Source: Neoscytalidium dimidiatum (taxonomy: Eukaryota > Ascomycota > Dothideomycetes > Botryosphaeriales > Botryosphaeriaceae). Taken from it: a stretch of 64,000 nt of DNA. The stretch covers positions 744,001 through 808,000 of the forward strand of contig CM074705.1 in the NCBI GenBank assembly GCA_037367355.1, read 5' to 3'. Positions within the stretch are counted from its first letter, which is position 1. Each line of letters opens with the position of its first letter. Positions 32,736 through 42,784 of this stretch are shown piece by piece. Under the pieces are notes generated by a model. It ran no database searches. It was given only the letters and a program-made list of their open reading frames with translations, and was not told the DNA's origin. A program made the translations under genes and the position numbers.

Positions 32736-33958
32736 TTTGAAAGGCGGATAATTATAATCTCTGGATCATCTGCGACGTATGGCTGCGTGTATCTTACCAT
32801 TAGGGTGCCACTTCTGAGCAGAAGTAGGGCCATAGTAAGGCGAGGTGGGGTACGACATCAGCAACCGTAGGTACCATTGCTACGGTGTGGGAGGGCAATG
32901 ATGGGGACAGTATTGGTGAACGACGGAAGTCATGACAGCGAGATCAGGCGAATTGGCTAGCGTAAAGAAGATCAATCATCGATGACTATCTAAGCAAGCA
33001 AAGGACATGTATGAAACACAGATGGTCCTCCAACAAGTAGCGCGTCCGCGACGCGAAGTCCCTCGCTGATATTCAGAAGTAAACAAACACACCAAGATCT
33101 TCCTCGAAGGCCCGCTCAAGACAAGCCATTCAACGAAGAGACCAGTCAGTGACTTGCACCTTCTGACTCTCGGGAGAAAACCCCTCCTGCAAGCAAGAGG
33201 GTAAAACCCATTTCCACACGAGCTTGTGCCCGGCTCGAGGGGCGCTCGTGCAGTCTTGTAAAGATCAGCAAAGGCTCTCGGTGAATCCATTGGGTGCCTC
33301 CCAGATGGAGTGCTTGATTGACCCGCCAGACCCACCACTCCCACAAGGAGTCCGCCGCAGTAAAGGGTCCCTCGTTACCCAAGTAGGCGAGCCAATGGTG
33401 TCCCTGTTCAGAAGAACAGTTACTACCCAAGCCAGTTAGGCAAGGGTGGAGCGAAGAAGAAAAGAGGAGTCGGTGGTCGGGGGTACGAGGGGTTTATATA
33501 GGTGTTGGGGGGCCCATGGCAGACATGCCAGAAGGGCCATGCCAGCAGCACGAGGCTGGACCCTGCATGAACCGGCCGCGCTAATGGTACTACTGGCCTG
33601 TTGCCTGGACTGTTTGCCTGTGGAGGAGCAGGGATGACGCTAGCGGGGTGAATGCAGGAAGGAACGGTCGGCACCTGCACATGCCAGCCCCTCTTCTTAC
33701 CTTGCATGGCATGGCTGCCTAGTCTGGCACTAGAGCATTCGACCATGGTCACTGACTCCCTGGACTGGCTCCAGAGGCAAGCTCACGTGTTGCAGAGCCC
33801 GCGTGGTGTTTTTTTTTCCCCCTTGTCGCCGACACAGAGGTCAGGTTCCGGAAGAAGAACCGTGCCATGGGATCACGCCCTCGAACCTGCCAAACACTTC
33901 CAACGTATCCCATTCTATCAGCTTTGACTGATCCTACCTATGTACAATACTTACTGCT
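32736..33958. other. Intergenic, P450 relic to RQC2 3' end
   Basis: 1.2 kb without a supported gene. Frames near 32976-33430 and 33423-33752 (minus) lack any family match. A run of nine T lies near 33810. Could include further decayed sequence from the P450 locus, but I cannot show it. Confidence 0.5.
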
Positions 33959-36900
33959 CTACTTTCTCTTCGAGCCTCTGCCGCCCCTCGTGCTCTTTTT
34001 GCCTTTGTTCTTGTCCCCACCGCTGCCACCTCCTCCGCGAGGTCCACCGCTGAGCATCACCCTCGCCTTACTTACAGGCACCACGCCATAAATCTCCGTC
34101 TCCTTCCAAGCCTTCACCAGCTCAGCCTCTTTTGGCCAAATCCTCTCCACGTCCCGGCTCTCCTTGTCGAACGCCCGCGGCTCTTTGAACGCGGCGTCCC
34201 ACCGACCTAAGATCTCCTTGACCGCCTTTCCCTTCTTCTGGGCTCCCGGCTGCAGCTTGACCTTGTACTTGTACGTGGCGAGAGCGGACCATGGGGCACA
34301 CACGGGGATAGCAGCGACTAGCTCATCACCTGGCAGCGGGCGGCCAGTGAAAGCGTCGAGCCCGACGCTCTCAAGCCGTTGGATCTCCTCCTCGATGGCC
34401 GGATCATTGTCCTCTCCCAGAGCGCCCTCCAGCGCGGCGCGACGGCGCTCCTCCTCGGCCTTGCCCTTCTCCTGCGCCCGCTGGTGCTGCTCGCGGCGCC
34501 GCTGCTTCTGAGCCTGTAGCTCCTCCTCCTTGCTGATCTTCGGCTTCTCCGGTTCCGCGGACTCCTTACCCGCAGCCTTCGCACCGAGTAGACGTAAGGC
34601 GAGCTCGCGCTCTTCTTCGTCCTGGTGTGCATATTTCTGGGCCATCTTCTTCGCCTTACCGCGCTTGCCTCTAGGTAGAGAACCTTGCTTCCCCTTCTGG
34701 CTAGAGATCTGCGTCGTAGCTTCTGTAGGTGCCAGGGAGGCCGTGTCGCCTTCCTCACCGCTGTCGTTCACTAACGCACCGCCTGGAGTTGAGAGCTCAG
34801 GCGGGTTGATACCCTTACGGAGTAGTCGGCGCTCTCGGGCGGAGAGGTGACGCTTTCCAGTTGATTTGTCTTGTCCGCCCTGCTTGGGCTGCGATTGAGG
34901 TTTTCCCCCAACCTCTTTCGCTGGCTCTGGTGTCTCTTCTTCAGCTTCCTCACCATCAACGGCAGACTGCGAATCTTCTTGCGGCGCTTCCTCTGATCCT
35001 GACTCGGACCCATAGCCTTCATCCGCCGTAGGACCACCACCGCCGCCTGACTGCAGCGGGTTGCTGCGATCCTGCTGCTCGTTATCACTTTCTTCCGAAG
35101 CTGACTCTAATTTGGCATCCGGGAAGTCTTCGTCACTATCACTGTCCTCGTCTTCATCCGCCGTCGTTTGTTTCACCTCTTCTTCCAGGTCAGACTGTGG
35201 GGCAACAGGCTTCGGTGCGACGCTTCCCTCCGCGAGCCTATGCTTGTTGTGATTCTTCTTGCTCTCTTCTGTGATCTGGAACATGACTGCAAAGCCCAGA
35301 AGCAGCTGGGCAGGTGGAAGGTAATTCTTCTTTCCGTTGATGATGAATCCACCAGTCGCTAGGTACTCGCCGCTTGGAGTTGTCTTCGAAACTTGATCTG
35401 CATTGACCCACCAAGCCGACATGACGGCCTTAGAATCCCATGCGGTGGAGGTCGAAATAGAAAGATTGCCAGCTTGCGAAAGAGTGGAGGGAGGGATTGG
35501 ATCATCGGGAGTGGATGATTTGTTCTTGATGATGACGCTTGCTGCTGCATTTAGGTCCGCGTGAACGTAGACATCACCCTTCTTAAGATGACGCCTATAC
35601 AAAATTTCGGTCTGCTGGGCATCCTTGCCACTGTGTGAATCAGTTAATTAGCAAAGCATCCTACATGCGAATCATTGGAAAGACTTACCCCAAGACCAAA
35701 TAACCATCTGAAGAGATGAAGTAGATAAACTTCTCGAACCAGAACTGTTTCCGAACTGGTCTCAACAGCTCTTTCTCTTGCTTCAAGCCTTTCTTGAGAT
35801 CAGCCTCGATCTTCTTCTGCGTGCTCTTGAGAGCTCGTTGAGATGCTTCAAGAGTCCTTTCCTCCTTTGCTGCGGCTGACTTCTTTTGATCGAAATAAGT
35901 CTTTGCGTTAGCCCATGGCGAGAGGCCGAGCTCGATGTCAACCGCGAGCCGCTTATCTTCTGGCTTGGCAACAGGCTTCTTGCGCTGCTGCTGTGCTTCT
36001 TCCTCATCTTCTGAAGATTCGCTCTCGGTCTCGCTACCCTCGAAATCCTCTTCGTCTCCTCCGACACCAGGCTCGGCAAGGAGCAGGGTCACGGTATTCT
36101 CACGGAGTTTGAGCGGTAGTTTGATCATCTGTGCTACCGGGTTGCCGTGGGATTGCTCTCTTTCAATAAGACGGTCAATCTCCACCCAATCCATACCCTT
36201 TTCGATGAGTCCATTCACAGCACTGGTTGCCTCTTGCACCCGGTCAACATTTGCCTGAATAGCTTCTGCCTTGCGAATGTGAAGCTCCTGTGCTTGCTGC
36301 AGACCACCGAGGCGCTTGAGGTGCTCTTGTTTGGCTTGTTCCAGCTTTCGTTTTGCATTCTCTTCCCGCTCTTGCAATCGCGACTCTAGCTTCTGGCCTT
36401 CTATGGAGGAAAAGAATTCGTCTACCGTCTTATTGAACCCTTCGAATTCTAAGAAGGTCAACGTTGGGTCTGCCTCGAACTGCTTGGGTTTGAATGGGTG
36501 AAAGTCCTCATAGAGGAGTTTCTCAGTAAGAGCCTTCTCCTCGGAGCCTTCTTCGGTGTTTTCCTTGGCTGCTGGTTGTCCAGTTTTCTTGGCGACGATA
36601 TATCCTTTAGCGGTCTCTGCGCGTGTAATCTCGGCGTCGATTTTCTTTGCTTCAAATAGTGCCTCCAGAAGTTTCTCTAGTAGAGAATTGTCCTCTAAGA
36701 CCTGTTCCGGTTTGATGGAGGTATCAAAGCAGGTGAGGTGGAATGCGTGGTCCACCAGCATCGGCGGCAGCTCCGTTATGGACACAGCTAACGCTTTTCG
36801 AAGCGCGTCCTTGCCCTTCTTTTTAGCCTTCTTGTCCGTCGCATCTTGCTGTCTCTCCACAGCCTTCTGCAGACCCTCTCGTACGCGATCCTTTGTCAAC

Positions 36901-37500
36901 TCAGGTACACCACCGTAATTTTGCCTTTCCGTCAAGTTATACTTGACGCCAACTTTCACCCTCTCATGTTCAGGGCCTTCATCAACTGAGCGGAGGAGCG
37001 AAAGTATGTTCAGCTCATTATCGGTCAGGATGATATTTCCTCCGGCGTAAAACTCGAGGTAGAGGCGGTACAGGCCGTCGGAAAATTGGAACTCGATGAT
37101 TCTGTCGGTGCCAATCTGGCTGATGGACGTGACGCGCCTAGTCTTGAGGAACTTGCGCAGCCGTACCACGAAGGGCGAGGGAGTGGCAGGGGTTGAGCGA
37201 GCGAAACTTGTCAGATGGCATCGGAATCCCGAGTCGATGAGGAGCTGTTCGCGCTGGTTCGGCTTCTGAAACTTGAAGAGGAAGATGCGCTTTGACGATG
37301 GATCAGTGCTGGAATCCAATTGATGGATATATATGCTATACGCACGGTCGACAAGTCGTATATGTTAGCTACACGCAGCGAGCAAAGGCTACTTGAAAGC
37401 TCATGCGCGATGACCTAGGAGCTATTACCGGCCGCGACTCCAGAAGAAAGGCTTTGGACAAACGTACTTTGACATCGAGGGATGAATATCGTTGCTTCAT
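33959..37500 (-). CDS. RQC2: Ribosome quality control factor RQC2 (NEMF/Tae2)
   Basis: Binds the stalled 60S-peptidyl-tRNA complex, recruits the E3 ligase Ltn1 and directs CAT-tail (Ala/Thr) addition. Exons (minus): 37500-37468, 37414-37346, 37289-35689, 35630-33959 (1124 residues). NFACT-N at the start (MKQRYSSLDVKVIAHEL...NIYDLST-RIFLFKF), then a long coiled coil, the NFACT-R domain ([30 protein letters not shown]...GGFIINGKKNYLPPAQLLLG), an acidic and Lys-rich disordered section, and NFACT-C with a Lys/Gly/Arg tail. Asp9 and Asp96-Arg97 correspond to yeast Asp9 and Asp98-Arg99, needed for CAT-tailing. Intron 2 was given the AAG acceptor at 37290 because it rebuilds the conserved DLS-RIFLFKF junction. 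Confidence 0.95.
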
Positions 37501-38026
37501 CTTGGGCTGCAAGACGATGTGCTCTGGAAGTTCTCTAGGAGCTTGGCGAAGGTGGGGAGTGTTTTCAGAGTGCGTCATTGCCAGAGAGGCGCACGCCAAG
37601 CACCGGCCGATCGCGGGGCTCTTTGTAGGGCTGAGCAATGCCGTCGCGGTAATACTTGTCAATCATCGCATGCGGTCAGCGCCAGGACGGACACGGATAT
37701 TTATCTTTCATGAAAGCTTGTCTATGCTTTCCATAATTGAAATAAATCAGAGCTAAAGGTATCGTCCCGGACAAACATTCGTAATTTCTATCGAGCCCGC
37801 GCCCTTCGGGGTGCGGCTCTAGCCCATATGGCTGCCTGCTCATTACCCTTGCACTTCGAGATCCCTCGACAGGGAGCATAGACAACTGCAGCGGCATCAT
37901 CCCGTCTCGCGATACGCCTCTGGATTTGTCCCAACATGCCCTTCCTTGGCTTACTGCCGCAACTGCGCTCATGCCCGCAGTACACGAATATGCCCATACT
38001 GACAACGCCAAACATGCCAATGTCGT
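37501..38026. other. Intergenic, RQC2 promoter and RET3 3' side
   Basis: 526 nt between tandem minus-strand genes. Nothing beyond presumed promoter and UTR. Confidence 0.55.
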
Positions 38027-38673
38027 TCACAGACCCTGTCTCAAACGCTCTCCCAGAGTCCTCTTGCCGAACTCCCAGGCGTTGATCAGACCCTGTTCCG
38101 AGAGGTCGATGTTCTTGGGGTTGAAGTCTTGCTGAGGCGGCCGGCTGACTCGCGACGCAACAATGACTGGGTCCGTCTCGAGAATGATGCCGTCGTCGAC
38201 AATCTCATCAATGGCGAGGGAAACAAGATCGTAGTTCTCAATGATGGTGCGCTTGTCCGTAGAGTTCCTGATGTCTGGTTAGCACCAGGCCAGTGTCGGC
38301 GGATACAGTATGTAGCTTACTTGAGCAGAATGTTCAAAGAGTCGCGTAGAGCCAGGATGACGTTGTAGAGCAATATCTCGTTCTCGTCGGCGCCGCCAAC
38401 AACGTACAGCATAACATCCGATTCCATCTTGAAGACGACCACGCGATTGTCGTAGAGGATGATGTCGCTCGTTTGCTTGGCGGTCTTCTCGAGCAAGCCC
38501 TTTTCGAAGGCCTTCTGGTCCTTCAGGTTGGGGTAGGGGTTCGCGCCGGGGTAGTTGGTGCCATTGGTGCCGGCAGGTGGATGAGGCGCATTGTAGTACT
38601 TCGCGAGGATGCGCGACGAATCGTCTGTGGAGAGGATAAGGATTGCGTTGACTGAGAAGAGAGAGAGAGCCAT
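38027..38673 (-). CDS. RET3: Coatomer subunit zeta (COPI)
   Basis: Small adaptor-like subunit of the COPI coat, partner of gamma-COP, for Golgi-to-ER retrograde and intra-Golgi transport. Exons (minus): 38673-38321 and 38267-38027 (197 residues), intron 38268-38320 (53 nt). The longin/AP-sigma-like fold is seen as MALSLFSVNAILILSTDDSSRILAKYY, KTAKQTSDIILYDNRVVVFKMESDVMLYVVGG, LYNVILALRDSLNILLK-NSTDKRTIIENYDLVSLAIDEIVDDGIILETDP. The C-terminal RVSRPPQQDFNPKNIDLSEQGL is typical of fungal zeta-COP. It is divergent from the PPR gene. Confidence 0.95.
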
Positions 38674-39159
38674 GGTGGATAGTCTAGTCGCGGGCCTGGG
38701 CTGGTATGCTGCGCGAAAGGTGTTGCGAAGTGAGCAGCGCGGCCGGAACTACAACGGTGATTCCCCTTGCTGCGTCAAGCACCAGAGCTCGGTGGCCTTT
38801 TCGAGCCCTCACCGCCTTCGCCTGCAGCAGGGGTCCGGCGCAGCTTTGCAAGTAGCTGCCACCGTAGCTGGAGGAAGTAATTCCGCCAGACCTGCAAAAC
38901 AAGTTTTCCAGGAGCATCTGATGGAATTCATAGGCTTTAAATGACTGTACATATAGTTCCGAGCATATTAGGCCTACTTTTGGTTCTCTGCGGTGCTGTA
39001 CGTCATTCTATGGGTAGTCTCGTGAGAGCATTTGCGGCCACAATTACTTTTCGGCCCTGACTGACGAAATCCATGCGCGTCCATCTCCGCGAGGTGCGTC
39101 TCCAAAAAAAACTTTCCGCAACCATCTGCGAGACGGGCTCTCACTGCTCGCGCCTCCCC
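38674..39159. promoter_or_regulatory. Divergent promoter, RET3 / PPR gene
   Basis: 486 nt between divergent starts. The PPR frame is open further upstream to 39073, so its start could lie there. No specific site identified. Confidence 0.4.
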
Positions 39160-41454
39160 ATGTCAAGCTCTCGGGCCATCGCCGTTGCCATCTGCCCTTC
39201 CGCCCCATTTCTTGTTCCGCGTAGAGCATGCGCTTTGTTTCGTAGTGTCCAGTTCGGCGCGCGCTCAGTTGCTGCAAAGCATGATGCTGCGCATTCTCGA
39301 CCCGGTCGCCCGCGGACAGAGTCTTCCTTCCTCAGGAAGGTGAAAACTAAACAACGCAAATTCGAGCCGCCACCAGTCTTGGATGAACAGCTGGGAAAGG
39401 TAGGGGTGTATTCCTTAAGTACTCGAGTAAAAGGCTGACTCGCCCCATAGCTTCTCTCGTCCTTCCGCCTACTTTCTACTAACGGAGACCTCGAAGGCGT
39501 TATTCGCCTCTATCCGAAGGCGGTTGAGAACGCAATTCTCACCTACAATGATACTCTGCATACCGCCAAGCTGCTCCACACCCATTTTCGACGAACGTCA
39601 CCAAGTAGAAAACCCCTGGTTATGCCGGTATTGTTACGATTTTGCGACCAAATAATCGAAGATATCCGAGCCGCTAGGATTCCGTCGCATTGTACAGCGA
39701 ATCTACATTTGATATCTTTCCTGAAAGAGGCTGGGCAATTCGACCGCGGATCAATTTTCTGGACGTGGCTTCAGCGGAAAGGTAACGACTATGTTGACGC
39801 TGCTGTTTATGGGGCCGCGATCGAGATGCTGGCTGCCCAGAAAAAGGTTGGACTTTCTGAATTAGAAGACCTTTACATTGAGGCCCTCCACCGCTTTCCA
39901 GGAAATTTTACCGAGTACCATTTTTCGCCGGAAGCTATGGTATCAGACCGCGGACAGCCTGTCTTGATCAAGGGATTGCCTGTTTCCTTATTGCAAGGAA
40001 TCACGACGGCGAGATTAGCACATAACGATTGGCGCAACGCCTATCTTGCCTTTGACACCGCGTTGCGGCTGTTTCCAACCCAGGTTCCAGAGCGCTTTTA
40101 TGAGTTGTTTCTCCATGGGCGGCCTCTGGCCGAGTCTTATACAGTCTTCATGATGGCCTGCCGTTCTGGGGTTGTTATGAAACCTGAGCAGCTCACTGTA
40201 GTCTTGAAAGCCTTGACTGACAGCCAATTCCGCGCACCTGTTCGAAGAAGGCTTCTGGCGATCAAGGGCATGCTAAACGCCATACATGCCTATGTTGGAG
40301 TTGGCGGCCACATCAGCGGACATCATCTCAGCGTACTTGTAAAAGGGTTTGAGAGCCTTCTTCCAGGATCTTCTCCGCAGGAGGACCTGGCTCATGACGC
40401 AATTAATCAGCTCATCGGTGACACGGCACGCGAAACCGTGCTGACCATATCGCGAGCTGGAGTCCCGTTAACTTTATCAACATTCGCTAGCCTGGTGGGC
40501 CTTGCAGGAAAGGCACGACTGCCAGAGCATCTCGGTCGAGCAATTCAGGATATCTTAAATGCGGGGTTGGAGCCGAATGAAGTCGTGCACCGCTCCATGG
40601 TGCTTGCCGCAGGTCAAATCAAGCATATTGATTTACTTGAATGGAGCTGGAGAAGCCTCGTGGAGTCAGCTGAGGCCTCGGGAACTCAGCTAGAGCTACG
40701 GGACTGGCAGGCTTTGTTGCGAGCAAGCATCAACGCTGATCACACTGGCTTTGTGCGGGAGCAAACTTCCAAGCTCAGCCACACCTTGACAGACGAGATC
40801 ATGTATTTGGTTGAACGCGAATTGGCTAATGGAGGACCAAAGGAGGTGCAAGGAGCTGGTTTCACGGAGGCCGACAATGATGCCGTGAACTCGGGCATAC
40901 CTGACATCAGGTCTCAAGTCGAATCTATTTTCGCTCTGGTCAAGTCGGGAAAGCTTCTCAGCTTTTTCGACCACCCCCTTCCCATGTCATTGGTTCCTAG
41001 GCCAGCGTTAGGATCGGAGCGAGCGTTACACGCAGTCTACGATGAGCTCACAGCAGATCCCCGCGTTCCGACGACGAATCAGTCCACGAAGCCAGTTGTA
41101 AAGAGCGCAACTGGCTATCCGCTTGACGCGCTGCGCTACGCCAATTGGACCTCAGTCAATGAATTACTTTACGATGCTGACGCGCACGAGACGAATCGCC
41201 AAAGGAGGATTGAGAAATCACTCAAGGAAGGAAGGGACCAAATGAATTTAGAAGCAGTCGTTCGGAGCCTTTCGCGTCCTACGCTGGCCCCGAGAAGATC
41301 GCCAGGGGATCGAGACGTCCCTCCCGCTGAAAGCGGTGCGGCTGGAGATAATCCCGCCGTTGCTGATGACGCGTCTGAGATCGATGCTGCGAGACAGGAG
41401 ATCCGTCGGCTGAGGGCGTTGCAGGATCAGCCACGCTTCGCACCAGACCCCTGA
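39160..41454 (+). CDS. Mitochondrial PPR-like protein (Rmd9-type, tentative)
   Basis: 747 residues from exons 39160-39399 and 39451-41454 (intron 51 nt, phase 0). The N-terminus is rich in Arg, Ala and Ser with few acids (MSSSRAIAVAICPSAPFLVPRRACALFRS), a good mitochondrial presequence. The rest is alpha-helical with degenerate pentatricopeptide-like pairs; blocks such as DYVDAAVYGAAIEMLA, LEDLYIEALHRFPGNFTEYHFSP, PVLIKGLPVSLLQGITTARLAHNDWRNAYLAFDTALRLFPTQVP are conserved among filamentous ascomycetes. Such proteins bind organellar RNA; Rmd9 stabilises mitochondrial mRNA 3' ends in yeast. The assignment to Rmd9 rather than another PPR family (for example Cia84) is uncertain. An in-frame ATG at 39073 would add 29 residues. 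Confidence 0.75.
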
Positions 41455-42238
41455 TGCGGATTAGCAATTAGTTAGTGCTCGAGGCATTCGATGGAAGAAT
41501 CACGGAAGGAATACATCGCTGCCCTCCACACCTCATCTTCGAAATGATGATGGGCTTCTCGCGTGCTTGTCGAGCATAGGGAGGCTATATTGGCGGTAAA
41601 GATAGAGACGAAGACGCAATTGGTACGTGCGATGGCGATCCCGTCAGCGTCATTGATCAACAACGCAGCAGCACAGCAGCAGCAGCATCATCATCACAAC
41701 ACCAACAACAACGCATTGCAAAAGTTTACGGGGGCGTTGGTCAAGAAGACCGACCAGCGGTTCTTTCATCTCGAAGTAAGACGTCTTTTGGTGACATTAT
41801 ACCCATCTAAGAATTTCTGCGTGTTTCTGGTTCCGGATATCTCGTCTGGCCTACACCCCAGCTCCAATCCGGCCCATTTTTGCAAATCGCAGAGAGTACG
41901 AGGAAAGCAGCCAACATGTGGAATGATATATCCGTCAATTCCGTCCTTTCTCACTCCCCTCCTTTTTCGCGCCAATTCATGAAACGAGAAGTACAATAAT
42001 CGAAAGAACACCTTTCCCCAACCTGTGTGACCACCTTTGATGAATGTTAAGAGCCGTGAATGCAAGATATCAAATGATGAAATGAACTCCTGATGATTTT
42101 CGAACCCGTCCGCGCTTTACCCTAAGCCATCGTATGATGAGATGAAAGAAAAAAAACCCACGTCAAAACCACTGTACAGCCCCCTTGTCACGTTGAATGA
42201 AATAGTGAAGGAGGGAAAGGTGAACATGGTGCAGCCAT
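41455..42238. other. Intergenic, convergent 3' sides; possible small ORF
   Basis: 784 nt between convergent genes. A frame from 41563 encodes a Gln4-His4-Asn-rich stretch near 41660-41715 and reaches a GTAAGA donor-like site after FFHLE (about 41778). It may be a small gene or part of the PPR 3' UTR; evidence is too thin to call a CDS. Confidence 0.4.
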
Positions 42239-42520
42239 CTAAGCGCTGACGACGCCGACCTCCTCGTCAAGCCTCCTTCTCGCGGCGGCCCACTGCTCCT
42301 CGGCATCTTGCTGGTGGTGCGAGTGGAAGCCGTTGCGGCCAAAGTCGACGGGCGACGGAGGGGGCGCCTCAAGCGTCTCCTGGATGGCTTTGGTGCGAGT
42401 GATGTCGAGCGGCGAGGAGGCCTTGAGTGCGGCGGCCACGTCGTGGCCGAGTGTGCTGTGCGTGAAGAGGGAGAGGCGCTCACGCGGGTGGACCGGGCGG
42501 GGCTGCGAGAGGAGAGACAT
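42239..42520 (-). CDS. Small protein, 93 residues, unknown function
   Basis: A complete frame from an ATG in good context (GCGAA-ATG-TC) to TAG. The protein is hydrophilic with no signal peptide or membrane span: MSLLSQPRPVHPRERLSLF at the start, a TKAIQETLEAPPPSPVDFG centre and a helical acidic/basic end (QQDAEEQWAAARRRLDEE). I do not recognise the family. Support for a real transcript comes from a strong intron in its leader: donor GTAAGC at 42784 and a polypyrimidine tract ending CTCCGCAG at 42706 on the same strand. The reading frame is also open back to that acceptor without an ATG, so a longer coding version using an upstream exon is possible. Confidence 0.55.
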   Translation of the reverse strand: MSLLSQPRPVHPRERLSLFTHSTLGHDVAAALKASSPLDITRTKAIQETLEAPPPSPVDFGRNGFHSHHQQDAEEQWAAARRRLDEEVGVVSA

Positions 42521-42705
42521 TTCGCTGAAGTTTGTTTGACTCGGACGGGATGAGTTCCGTATAGAAAAGAGGGTTTGGAGATGGTCACTCTTTTCAGTGC
42601 CCAGGTGGCGAGTTCTGCTGAAGATGGCGCGAGACGGGGCACCTGGGAGGCGGATTGTATTTATGCGCCGATAGATCGTTGTGGTACAGATGGGAGGCTG
42701 GGGGA

Positions 42706-42784
42706 CTGCGGAGAAGAAAGAAGGATCAGTTCAACAAATCTCCCGGATGCGAAGGAAGTACGTTGGGTTGCGCAATAAGCTTAC
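42706..42784 (-). other. Predicted leader intron of the 93-residue gene
   Basis: On the minus strand GTAAGC at 42784-42779, an AACTGATC branch-like site and a TTCTTTCTTCTCCGCAG acceptor ending at 42706; 79 nt. All three signals are strong and properly spaced. Confidence 0.6.

Noticed and set aside
32976..33430. Minus-strand frames before RQC2 as a gene
   Set aside because: Overlapping frames without a common family, no splice signals and no conserved motif.
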